From Strix aluco (lineage: Eukaryota > Chordata > Aves > Strigiformes > Strigidae), in assembly GCF_031877795.1 (NCBI RefSeq), contig NC_133938.1, positions 18,088,920 to 18,152,919 on the forward strand: 64,000 nt of DNA. The letters are read 5' to 3'. Below the pieces are notes generated by a model. That model had not been told where the DNA came from. It worked only from the letters and a program-made list of their open reading frames with translations, and did not search any database. This document shows, piece by piece, positions 53,000 to 64,000 of the stretch; the first letter of the stretch is position 1; each line of letters opens with the position of its first letter. The position numbers and the translations under genes are program-made.

Positions 53000-53301
53000 G
53001 CGGGCGGTGCTCTGGGCTGCGGAGCCGGCCGCCGGCAGCCGGTGCTGTCCGTGCGCCGAGCCATGCGGGTGCGCGCCGCATGCGGAGAGCGCGCTGCAGG
53101 GCGCTGCTAGGAGCCGAGCCCGCCCGGCCCGGCCCTCCCCTCTCCGCCCGCCGCCGCCCGCATGGCAGCGCCGCGGGAGTAACGGCCCCGGAGAAGGACC
53201 GTGTCCCCGCGGCACGCACGGCCCGGCCCGGCCCGGCCCGGCCCGGCGCGGCCGGGCGGCTCTCGGGCCCCCCCTCCCCAGCCCGCGGGGCCGTCCCTGA
53301 G
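53000..53301 (+). other. LRRC8D: Putative non-coding first exon of LRRC8D
   Basis: The 3' end is set by a good donor, CCCTGAG|GTGAGGCG, with the GT at 53302. The 5' end is only a rough guess within the CpG island. The exon would be untranslated; open frames through it are GC-driven. If correct, it splices to exons beyond the right edge of the window or to an undetected non-coding exon downstream. Confidence 0.35.
53220..53246. repeat. (GGCCC)n short tandem repeat in CpG island
   Basis: About five units of GGCCC in a row, with related units nearby (52860-52960, 53120-53140). It contributes to the GC-box content of the probable promoter. Confidence 0.85.
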
Positions 53302-53700
53302 GTGAGGCGAGCGCGGGGCCGGCGGGGGGCGGTCGGGCAGGCGGCGGAGGGACCGCGGGGGAGGGGGCGGCACCGGCACCCCCCGGCTCTCCCGCCCTGC
53401 TGCCTTCCCTGTTTTTTCTTTATTCCGCCTCCAAACCGGCCTGGATCGGTTTGCTTGTGTGGCTGCCGGTGCGCCGCGGGGGCACCGCCGGCCCTCGGCG
53501 CGGCCGCTGGCGGGACCCCGAGGAGCGGCGGTGGCTCGCCGCGGTGTTTTCGCCCGGGGGTGCCCATCCACGCGGGACGTGCCGGCGTGTGCGGGGGGGC
53601 GAGCGGCGGCGGCGGCGGGGCCAGCCCCGGCGGCGGGCCGGGGAGTACAGCGTGCCACGGGGAAATGCGGCTGAGGGAAGCGAGCCCCCTCCCGAGACCG

Positions 53701-56700
53701 GCGGCGTTCGGCCCGCGTGGGGACCGCCGGTTGCGTGTCTTTTGTATGGGGGCAACTGTTCCTTGGCGTTGCACCACACGCAGATTAAAGGGGCCGAAAC
53801 CGGTCCATAAAACACATCTTCAGGACAAAAATACAGCCCTTGTCAGAGAGTCATCTGTGTCTCTTCGAGGCACGTCTCCTCCCTTCCCCCTGCTCCCCGG
53901 TATGTGGCAACACCGACTCCTGCTCCTTGAGGATCCCTGAGCCTGGCACAGCAGCTCCTCTGTCTTGCAACCTCCATTTCCCCCCCGCCCCGTCCCCGTT
54001 ACAAGTGCTGCCACTGCTGTTGAACAAACAAATTCAGGCACAGAAAGCTTGTGGCTTGCCCAGCATCCTTTAGGGAAGCTAGTCTGCAGTCGGTGGGGGG
54101 ATGCAGGCTGTGCATTTACAGCACGCCAGCAGCCCGTGGCAGTTTCTCCTCTGGACGCTCCCAGTGTGTAAGAGCCATGAGGTAGGTTACTCAGACTTGA
54201 AAATGGAGGACGGCAGTGGTAACCAGCCTGTTGTTTGGTGGAGTAAGTCTCAGCAGTACTTCCTGTAATGGTGGTGCTGAAAGTGATGTTTCACTTGGCT
54301 TAGCTGCTGGTGCAGAGCGAAACATCTCCAGTACCAGCTTTGGGGTACCTGCTACTCATTAGCGTTGTCAGTTACAGCTTTTTTTTTTTTTCTTTTTAAA
54401 TAGTGTAGAGAAGTATTTTGGGGTTTTTTCAGCATTTTGTCTGTTAGCCATGATAGGAAAGGATCATCTTTTCTGCCTCTAAAACTGAAGGTGGGGAATG
54501 GCTATGCCCCCTTGTTTGAAAGACAGGGCTTTAGGATGTGAGAAATTTGCAGGAACAGCACTGAGATTTTGATCCCACAGCTCTGAGCTATCAAAAAAGC
54601 ACTCTCATCCCAGATGAGGTAGCCAAGTCCTTTTCTCTGTGGTTTGTTGGTTTGGGTTTTTTTTCCTTACCGCCTTGCTGGTGGCAGAGGAAACCTCCTT
54701 TCTTCAAACTTAGGGGTAAGGATTGGTTATTATAGAAGGTTAGTGTTATGTTATTTGCTCTTGATTGCCATCTTAAATTAATTCATCAATCCTTGCTCAC
54801 AGGCCAGGATCCTATTCATTCTTTGTGATTTACAAATCCCCTATAAACCTTTTATTGTTAGTTGAAACTGATTTATGAGTTCCTGACCTAGGAATATGCT
54901 ACTGTGGCTATATTTTCTGTACTGAACACCATTTTCTCCTATGTTTCTGAGCAAGCATTGCCTTTATAGTAAACTCATTTGGTGCTCAGCCTGTGTCTTG
55001 CTTAGTGTGAAAAACAGTTGTCTGTTATGTCTGCTCTATTTGTTTTCTTGCACATAATAAGCAAGGAATATTTAAATAATGTTACTTGGAATCGAGATTA
55101 CTTTGATAAAGATCCAAAGTTTACAAAGGCTACATAAGGTAACATGGGGAAGGGAGCAGCATTAAGCAGTAATTTATTTTGTAAGACCCAGATATGCGCA
55201 ATATATATCTGTACCAGTTCTGACATCCTTGGGGGGACGGTAATCTGTCCACTGTGCTCAGACCTGGAGGAGGAATTCTAAAGCAGCAGCACCAGCAATG
55301 GAGAAAGTCTGTGTGCTGCCCTCATGGGAAGGTAATTATTAATAGGAACAAACCTGTATAATAATAACAATGCAAAGAGAGTGAAAGCACTTCGGTGCTT
55401 GCTGTGGAAAGATTAACTTGTGTACATTGCATTAACACGTAGCTGCACACATGAAATATAGTCCTTGTATTCCAGTTCTTTCTTAGCCCTGTGTTCCCAT
55501 CGTCTCAGACAAGCCTCTTTCTCTTCTGTGACAGTAGGTAGGTGGTGGTATGGAGATACCCCAACTGTACATCCTGTGTATGGGCAGCTTTCTTAACTGT
55601 GTGCTGAGAGACTAAAAAAAAAACCAACCTAATGTTGTTGGCGATATACTTGCAATAGGTCCCACCAGTGACAGGAGGATAAGAAAATAAATGCCAGTGG
55701 AGAAAAGGGTACATACATCCCTGTGGTCAAAAGCACTCAAGACCATGTGTGTTGTGTCTTAGTGCAGTTTTATAAGAAGTGACTGTACTGAAATTTCCCA
55801 CCTTGAAGTTAGTTTCTTCAATTTCTCCAGGTCTTCCTGTTCCTTCTGTGTATTGAGGTCCCGTTCAAAGTCTGCTGAAGCCAGTGGGAGAAAGTGGATT
55901 TTGCATCAGGGTTCTGTGCCAGTGGCTGAGCTTCTTTTCCCCCCTCATGTTCTCTGATGGCACCGCTGCTGTGTCAGTTCCTCCTTTTCGTGTGTACTGG
56001 TGGTCTGGCTTCCAATGTCTTGCAGGCAGAGTGCTGACTCAGCACCTTAGCCCACAGTTTCCCTTTGCTGTCTCCTGCACCACTAAGAGCCAGAGGGGAG
56101 TTTTGATACAGGTACATGGGCACTGTGATCACTGAGGATGAATTAGTGTCCTGAGGCTTAAAGCATTTAATCAGTGTGGGGCTGATGATGGCTGTTTTAC
56201 TAACAAGTAGCTTGAGTCACAAACGATGCCATGGGGGAACCCAGTAAGCTAGTTTCTCAACTGGGTGCAGACAAAAGGGAGTTTCAGAGTTAGTGTTTTA
56301 CCAAATAATGAACACTGAAGGTTTTTAATTTCTTGTCAAAAACGCAATCTGTATTATCTTCTAATTAATTCATAAAATTGGTGTAGATCCCTAAATATTC
56401 GTAAAACACAATTAGCAGTATTTACATTATACTCAAATATTACTATATAAAGTGTAAAGAACAAAAACATGTTATTTCATTTTCCGCTGTTTAAATTTCT
56501 CCATTTCCTGCTAGCACTGAAACTAGACTATACAGTTCTCCTTTTTTTTTTCCCCCTTTCTTTCTATTTTGTTTATTTGTTGTCTCTTGGTGGTGGGAAG
56601 GTTATATCCTAGGAAAAAAGCGCTATTGATTTATTAAGAAAAATGGAAATAATTTTCTTCAGAAACCTTACATTTAGATAAAGATTTGTCAGTGCTTTTG

Positions 56701-59072
56701 TGTCACTGACATTTTAAACATTTTTTTTATAACAAGCAGTGAAAAGTCTGTGGAGTTCACCATGCAAAAACTTGTGCACATGACTAATTGTCCACAGGTG
56801 TGTAGTCTCATGAGCACGCACGCATGAGTAAGGTTCTCTGGGATCATGGTAAGGGTGCTTGATCTTGACACTGTTTATTCTTGGCTGTGATGTTGAGCTG
56901 CTGTGGGCCTATGCTTGTATTTGCCAGACAAGGGCTGAAATACAGAGAAGGATGTTTGTGAAATACAGTTTTCTAGCAGCTACCAGCATTGTATTTGTAA
57001 AAATGATTATAATTACTGTTTCAAAGCTATTCTGTACCTCTTATCTTGAGAACACTTTGAGCCGTGTTTTTTCAAAGCTTGACTTGCTTTCATTGAGGAT
57101 GGGTCTGGCTCAAGATCTTTTGGTCTAAGCAAATTGAGTGCAATTTTCTTTTAACCATGTAACAAAGAATAGGTACTGTTTGCTTGCCAAAAATTTTTCC
57201 CCTCAGAGATTCCAAACAAATTTAGGAAAGAGCAAAGCCAGTATTTCTAGTGTTTAACTTTTTGAGAATCATCTTGGGTTTTGGCATGTTAAAAAGGAAA
57301 GTGCGTCACAAGTCAAGTTGGCACTTTCTAATACCATCGGTAATACTCATTTCCGCATCATTAATTTTAACTGACACTGCTTCAGTCTTTCTCTCACCAC
57401 AAATTTCTTTAATTAAAAGAATTGGAGCTCTTTCCACTTATTTCTATATTGTTTTCATCTATATTCTTCCAGTCTTGCAAGAGCAGGTTCCTGTCCCCCT
57501 TCAGGAAATGGATAGGAAGAAAAGCTCAAAGACCTTCATGTTGCAGCTGCTAGAGTGTTCAGGGAGATATCCTTGGAAGGAGGAAGCTTGTTTTCTTGGA
57601 ATCAGGCCAGCAAAATGCCACTTTTGCCCAGTGCTAGGCGTCAAACAGTAGTATGGGAAGAGAGTATGGCTGCACCAAGGACCTGTTTGTTGGCACTGTT
57701 TCAAAAGAAATACCTTCCCTTTTCTTCTTCTTCCTCTTCAAGTATAAATCAGGATACGAAAACATGTTGTTCAGGTAGTCTCAAAACTGTTTCTAGCTAT
57801 AATTTTCCTTCTTTCCACTTGAGCTCGTTCCCCAGAAGTGATTTGTTCTGAGACTAAAATAGTTGTGATATTCAAGACTTCTGAAACAATCATACAGCCA
57901 CCCTTAGGGGAAGAGGAAAGTTATTCGTTGCTCAGATTTTTTTTTTGTTTTCAGAGACCCTTTTCTTGGTGACTCTGATGAAGAAGCAGAAAAAATGACC
58001 AGGCTGAAAGCATGTGGCAGTCAGCAGTGTGTGAGGATAGCAATTACCTTTATTCACCATGGTCCTGCATTTTGTATTGTGTGATCAACAGGAAAAAGAA
58101 ATGGTCCAGTTCTTGTGACCTGCGTTGCTCCTTGTTAGTGTTGAAAAAAGAACCCTCTCTGTATATAGTCTTTTTGTTAAAAGTTAGGCGTCTCGGGTGT
58201 TCTGTCTTACGAAGGTCTCATTTGAAGATCAGGAAAATGCAATGGAAGATTTCTCAGACTCGAGGCGTGGGCATAACAGATAATTAAATGCTGTTGCTAC
58301 CTTTTCCTTTCAAACATCTCTTCAGACTGTTTGCTGTACGTTCAAATTTTTTAAAAATTGCACAGTTCCCAAACAGGAGTTTTAAAGTCTTTAAAGTTTT
58401 AAAGACTAGAGATTCACTTGCTTAGGATTTTTTGGTCTGAGTTGCATCTCCTGATATACATGATCCCTGTATGTCAAGACCATGGTTGGGGCTGCCTAAA
58501 TACAAGTGTCTGTTGCTGTTTTAGATATTTTATCTGTGACACTCACATGGGGCTGCTAAATACGATGAGACCTACAGCAGTGTTCTAGAGCATCTGCTGG
58601 AGACCACTGATGCTCTAGGTGGACCTCTTCCTTAGATTTATTATGTAAAAATACACGTGGAAATGAAAAACACCAAAAATGAAGGCTCTTTATAGGCCTT
58701 GCAATGAAGAAGCGAGGCAGGCTCCTACCTGCCCCCATGCAACTGAATGGCTACAAAGCCACAGCCAAGGTGCTGTGTTAGGGTTTTTTTCTCCCTTGGA
58801 CTTCATTCTTTACAAGTCAGCACTGAGATAAGTTTCTCTATAAAAGGTGTTCCTGATTGCCCTTGGGTTCTACAGAAGTCAGGGCTGCCGCACCTCTAGT
58901 CCTCTAGTGTTTTCAAGTCTGGCCAATGCCACAGATACCAACATGCCTGCTAAAAGCAGCCTTGGTTTTTTGGGTGGACTTTGTTTGAAGCACATTATTC
59001 TCACTGCAGTGATTTTTCCAATTTGGGATTATAGCTCTAAGGAGAAAACAAGCCCATGGGATGTGTATATAT
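53701..59072. other. Probable LRRC8D intron 1, first part
   Basis: After the CpG island the sequence returns to AT-rich intron-like composition. I see no coding exon or mobile element in it. An acceptor-like TTTTTGTTTTCAG near 57940-57955 precedes an acidic open stretch (DPFLGDSDEEAEKM) that I do not recognise. Confidence 0.4.
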
Positions 59073-59830
59073 AAGGCCAAATGCCGGGTGCTGCACTTTG
59101 TCCACAACAACCCCCAGCAGCACTACAGGCTTGGGGAGGGGTGGCTGGAGAGCTGCCAGTCAGAGAGGGACCTGGGGGTGTTGATTGACAGCTGGATGAA
59201 CATGAGCCAGCAGTGTGCCCAGGTGGCCAAGAAGGCCAATGGCATCCTGGCTTGCATCAGAAACAGCGTGGCCAGCAGGGACAGGGAAGGGATCTTACCC
59301 CTGTACTCGGCACTGGTGAGGCCACACCTCGATTACTGTGTTCGGTTTTGGGCCCCTCACTACAAAAAGGACATTGAATTACTCGAGCGTGTCCAGAGAA
59401 GGGCAATGAAGCTGGTGAAGGGTCTGGAGCACAGGTCGTACGAGGATCGGCTGAGGGAACTGGGGTTTAGTCTGGAGAAGAGGAGGCTGAGGGGAGACCT
59501 CATCGCCCTCTACAGCTACCTGAAAGGAGGTTGCAGAGAGCTGGGGATGAGTCTCTTTAACCAAGTAACAAGCGATAGGACAGGAGGTAATGGCCTCAAG
59601 TTGCACCAGGGAAGGTTTAGACTGGATATTAGGAAGTATTTCTTTACAGAACAGGTTGTTAGGCGTTGGAATGGGCTGCCCAGGGAGATGGTGGAGTCCC
59701 CGTCCCTGGAGGTGTTCAAGAGGCGGGTTGACCCAGCGCTGAGGGATATGGTGTAGTTGGGAACTGTCAGTGCTAGGTTAATGGTTGGACTAGATGATCT
59801 TCAAGGTCCTTTCCAACCTAGATGATTCTG
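59073..59830 (+). mobile_element. CR1 LINE 3' fragment with ORF2 C terminus
   Basis: This is a 5'-truncated CR1 retrotransposon in sense orientation. The reading frame from about 59073 to the TAG at 59754-59756 is open and encodes the C-terminal part of the ORF2 reverse-transcriptase polyprotein: [75 protein letters not shown], and the end VDPALRDMV. The endonuclease and the catalytic reverse-transcriptase motifs are missing, so it is inactive. The 3' UTR ends with TTGGACTAGATGATCTTC, AAGGTCC and ATTCTGT, the usual CR1 tail with a degraded final repeat. An ATG at 59061 lies in host sequence and is not a true start. The intact frame suggests a moderately young insertion. Confidence 0.93.
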
Positions 59831-62800
59831 TATATGAGTATGACATCTGAATATCTATCTGTTCTTCAGCCATGGCAGGATAGGAAGGAAAGGAAACTTA
59901 CACACTTTCAGCTGGTGTGAGAACTTGTATAAAGAACACCCATGCCTGGAATAACCCTAGTGCAAGCTTGCTGAAGCTGTGTGTGCTAGAGATGGAGGCA
60001 GTTCTATAATCTTGCAGTACCATAAGGTCAAAAGAGAAGCTGGTAACCTCAGGGAGATCTTTCATATACCTTGATGTGTGCGCATACAAAGTTGACTGTC
60101 ATATTTTGCTGACAAAAAGTATAGTTTGTCTGTCTCAAATACACTGATTAAAAACCCAGGCTTATACAACACTGATTTGCTAATCATTGAAAATAACCTT
60201 TCAGTTCAAAAGCTTCCTCTGTGAATATTAATATTTTATACAGAAGTATTATGTAATAGACATTTTGTTGCCTTTGCGGTCCTGCACAGAGGAACACATT
60301 GTTAAGCTGATGTCATTTGGATTGTTCAGTATAAATTTGTCCACTAAACCAATGCAAATGTCAGTGAGTGATTAAAAAATCCTGCATATTTGTACATAGT
60401 GTTTTGTGTACAGATCATGGAAGGGGGAATTATTTTGGTCTGACAATCTTTGCATTAAAACTTGAGTGAGAAGTGTGAAAGGTAGTGCACTAGCTTGCTT
60501 TGTTTTCAAGGACCACTACGGTTACGAACACTTTCCACATGCATTAGCAGTTGCCTTCATCAAAGATGCATCTGGAGGAACCAGACTTCACGCTTAATCT
60601 GACTGGTGTTTAAAAATACAAACTGAGAAGTCTACATACAGGGTTCCTTTCAATGGCTGCCATCCAGAAACTTTCATGTACTTGCTTTCTGTCTAATTAA
60701 ATTAAGAAATAAAGCTTAAACTACCTAGCTTAGAAGAGGAACTGACAAAAGGGAAATGAAACTTTTCATGCGCTTGAGTTTTTAAAGTAACGTTTGCTGT
60801 TTTATAATCCATACTTAAATTTTTTCAGTGTCTTACCTCCTTGGCATTGTTAGCAGACAGAAAGGGAAGACTGGCTTGATAGTTTTGCTCCTCTCCTTTC
60901 CTGTCCATCTGACAACAAATCTGTTGGCTCTTGAAACAAGGAAGCAGAGGAATGCAGATACACAAATGCTCGTTGGTGCTGCAGAAATTGTGAGTTTGGT
61001 CAGTGCTAGTGTCCCAGTGGGAAGTGGATAGGATAGATAAAGAAGATAAAGGGAGAAGAGTTGTTCTTGGAAAAACAGAGTGGACTGAGAATGAGACAGA
61101 AGTGTGCTACTAATCAGGAAAATGAAAAATGCAGTGGTTTGGACAAGACTCTATTTCCAGTGGTTAAAATTTGTGGTTACGCTTTGTTTATTTTTAGTGT
61201 AATTTGATTTAGGATGTACCTAAATTGAAAGGTGAATTCAAGAGTGTCCTTATTAGCATCAATCAGTTTAACTGAAACAGATTTTAAACAAAAAACTGAT
61301 GGGGCCAGAGTTATAGCAGAACAAGAGTAGTAAAGCCAGAAAATAAAAATGAGCAGCATGCAAAAATACAAAAGAAAATACTAAGTGTGGCAAAGGAAAG
61401 GAGATAACAAAATTGTTGAGGTAAGTGTGAGTAAATATAAAAGAAAATCTTAAAGCATAAAGTTGTACTGTTCTGCGCTTCAAAAGTGTATGAATTCTGT
61501 TTGTTTGACTGAGGGAGTCTCATCTCCAGAAGCAGGGCTTTCATCTTTCATGCTCGCAGCTGAACCGCCAAGTTCTCCCAGTTCGCAATCAGCTTGAAAG
61601 CATGTTGCAAAGTAATAGACCCCTGTGTGGACATACGTATTTTTTACAGCAAATTTAATGGGCACCTATAAATTTACAGGCTGAATTGGTACAAGCCTGG
61701 TTTTGGCTGAATAGTTTCGCATCTGCCTCATTTGTGTTGTAAAATCACAGTCGGTCCACGTGCACAGCAGCCCAGAACAGCCTGGTCACAACCAGTATGC
61801 AGCTGGTCAGTGCAAGGAGCACCTAGTGCTCCTCCTCTGCAGTTTCTTTTGTGAATAAAGAGAGGATGGTGGCTCTCTGCACTCTGATAGGTGCTGATTT
61901 CTGTCACCTCATCCATGTTAAGGCTTCTTCAGTGTCTGATTATTTACCTGCTTGCTGTCTGAACTTGTGAGAGCTTAGATCTGGCTTGCTATCTGCTGAA
62001 GAATATAATAGCAGAGCTACCATTAGCAGTCCCCTCTCTTATTGCCTGTAGATCAGACAGTGGGTTACCTATAGCACTGGGAAATTTTGCCAGCTTGCCT
62101 GGCAAGGTTTGATTTGTTAATGTCTTGGTTATATTCCTGCCTTCTGCAACAGAAGAGAGGAAGCAGGGAGAAGTTTGCACATAGCCCCTGGCTCATGGAG
62201 GGGGGAAGAGGAGGTGGCACAAAGAGAAGGAAAGAATTAGAGGGACCTCCTGAAATAAAGCTGCAGCGAGGCCCTAATATGGACAATTAACTTGTCAGGG
62301 AGCGGCAGTGGGATCCTGTAGGCTCCCATGGAGTAGGAGCAATGCCTAAGGTGCTTTCCAAAGGGACTGTGGTTTCAAGACCAGCCGGAGCAAATTTGAG
62401 CTCATGCTACTGCTGAAAGGGGAAGTCCTGCCTTCCTGCCCACCCACCTCTGCCTTGGTGGGGCAGGATGCTTCTCCCAGGCACACACCAAGGAAGAGAG
62501 TGGGCGTGTTAAGCAGCAGGGTGGCCACAAATCATCTTAAGCTGATTGCAAAACCTCACTCAGAGATAGCAACAAAATCTGGTATTTATCTGGTTAGGTT
62601 ACATGCTGCTATTGATGATACTTCTGCAGTAGGATTCTGTGCGGGTTTGGGGTTTTTCTACTCTCCTGATGGCATGGCATTTTTCCTGTGTGGTGGTTTG
62701 TTGTTTTTCTTATGCAGTAGCAAAGGAGGAAGATGGCGTTTTAACCAAAGTGATTGTCAAATGTCTGCTGTTGGCTGGGTACTTGGAGATATGTGTAGAA

Positions 62801-64000
62801 CTGAAAATCATTCAGCTGTGCTGAAATTAAACCTCTAATGACTAGAACTGCTTCACCTATTTTATTAGTTGATTTTTTTTTCAAGATCTTTACTTCTTCC
62901 CCCAAATACTGTGATTTCCCTCCTTCTCCTTTCTTTATAGAATTCTAATAATTTGCTCTGTAAGTGCATCATCTGATTTTTTTTCCACTCTGTTAGCAAT
63001 GATTGTTTCCCTGTTAAATGTAACCCCCGTTAAGCACAACAGAAGTGGTGTTTTCCTTAGTGGAAAAAATGTTTGATCAAGTGACTGTACAAATGAAGGC
63101 AGCCACATGTAGGCTACAGTATATAGGACGTGGCATTTGGAGGTTGAACATGTTATGCCTGAAGTGCCAAGTGCCTGACTGTGATTCAGATAAATGTGAT
63201 GCCAACACCCCAGTGTAAATGGGGTGTAAATCTTTCCTTATGCTGAAGGGGCCTGAAAGAAAAGAGAAGGATTAAAGGGAATGAGTGCCAGAGGGGACTA
63301 GGTTATAAGAGAAGTGGTACACAAGCTCCTTATTTAATTTCCTTCATATCCACTGTCCCACATACCGACTATAGCAGTGGGTGTGTATTCTTGTATCAGA
63401 GCAGATGTCTCTATAAGTAAGATGTTGCTTGATTTTAATAAATTCAAGTTGTCGCTTCAAAAATGGGAAGGGGAGCTGAAGGAAGAAGCATAGAGAATTC
63501 CTCAGATGGGATTTGGAACAAAATCTAGGAGGATTTCTGTGGCAAGAACTGTGGGGAAGATTCCTTCACTGGTCTTGGCTCTGCCCAAGCATCTGCTTAC
63601 ACACTGATAGGATTTGTAGGAGAATTTCTGCTTTAGGTTGGGTGTTTTTTTTGCTGTTTTTGTTTTAAACCAAAATCTTATGAGTGTGTGTTTGTCATTT
63701 GTTTTCTTCCACCTCTCCTCCAGGTATAATCCAACTCGTGCTCGGTCTGTTCTAGGAAGGGGGTGGTGGTGGTGATGGACTTCAGCAGTCTTTCAGGCTG
63801 TGATACAGTTCTTGAGGACAAGCTGTCCTGTTCTTCTATGCCTTACCAAGTGTGGTGGTGGTTCTCTTCAGCCTCTCCTGACACCTTTCCTTAAACACTG
63901 ATGCGTTTTCAAAAAACGCAGCCCTCCTACTTTGGAGGTGGGAACTGCCTTTGCCTTCTGTCTTCAAAAATTGTTTGTTGCCTTTGGGGTGGCTGCCGAG
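59831..64000. other. Probable LRRC8D intron 1, second part
   Basis: AT-rich sequence with no supported exon, RNA gene or mobile element. An acceptor-like CACCTCTCCTCCAG ends at 63723 near the right edge, but no convincing donor follows within the window. Confidence 0.4.

Larger units (their letters stand above)
52735..53700 (+). promoter_or_regulatory. Large CpG island, probable LRRC8D promoter
   Basis: About 1 kb of extremely GC- and CpG-rich sequence sits on an otherwise AT-rich background. It contains (GGCCC) repeats at about 53220-53246 and many GC-box-like GGGGCGG/CCCGCC words, and I see no TATA box. In other vertebrates LRRC8D follows LRRC8C on the same strand after a gap of tens of kb and has non-coding first exons. 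The island lies about 40 kb after LRRC8C. A donor CTGAG|GTGAGG at 53302 supports + strand transcription. No LRRC8D coding sequence is in the window, so the assignment is by synteny only. Divergent transcription is also possible. Confidence 0.55.

Noticed and set aside
52785..53777. 330-codon open frame on the - strand and several overlapping + strand frames
   Set aside because: They lie in the CpG island, are rich in Arg, Pro, Gly and Ala in all frames, and reflect scarcity of stop codons in GC-rich DNA.
57955..58084. Possible coding exon after TTTTCAG, reading DPFLGDSDEEAEKM
   Set aside because: No donor in a suitable frame, a stop soon after, and no recognised homologue.
63724..64000. Possible LRRC8D leader exon after CACCTCTCCTCCAG
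   Set aside because: The acceptor is plausible but no convincing donor follows before the window ends, so it cannot be supported.

Overview
The window looks like nuclear DNA from a bird. It is AT-rich, non-coding vertebrate-type sequence with GT-AG introns. It carries a CR1 retrotransposon tail with the usual 3' end, and endogenous retroviral LTRs that begin TGTATTGGGT, a pattern I know from avian ERVL-like elements. The gene order fits the LRRC8 (volume-regulated anion channel) cluster, LRRC8B-LRRC8C-LRRC8D. I cannot name the species.

The only protein gene I can support fully is LRRC8C on the + strand. Its two coding exons are 7818-7955 and 10117-12387. They join in phase and give 802 residues, against 803 that I recall for the human protein. 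The first 7.8 kb is probably the end of LRRC8C intron 1. From 12388 an AT-rich stretch is probably 3' UTR; there are AATAAA signals at 12547 and 14867, and a 13-bp perfect inverted repeat lies between them.

From about 15 to 52 kb I see no supported protein gene. This interval holds an orphan CpG island near 36 kb and a few short segments with strong splice signals that could be non-coding exons. It also holds an internally deleted retroviral element at 37.66-39.59 kb, whose two LTRs differ in U3 but share U5, and a purine-rich stretch of about 1.3 kb near 44 kb.

A run of 25 C at 52592 leads into a large CpG island at about 52.74-53.7 kb, with a good splice donor at 53302. By position and orientation this is the best candidate for the LRRC8D promoter and first non-coding exon. 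The rest of the window would then be LRRC8D intron 1, interrupted by a CR1 3' fragment (59073-59830) that keeps an open reading frame for the ORF2 C terminus. LRRC8D coding sequence itself is not in the window.

LRRC8C and LRRC8D encode subunits that assemble with LRRC8A into hexameric volume-regulated anion channels, so the window spans the junction between two functionally linked paralogues. I did not find a convincing new biological system. The best leads are the mismatched-LTR provirus, the hairpin downstream of LRRC8C, the orphan CpG island with nearby exon-like segments, and extra cysteines in the LRRC8C extracellular loops.
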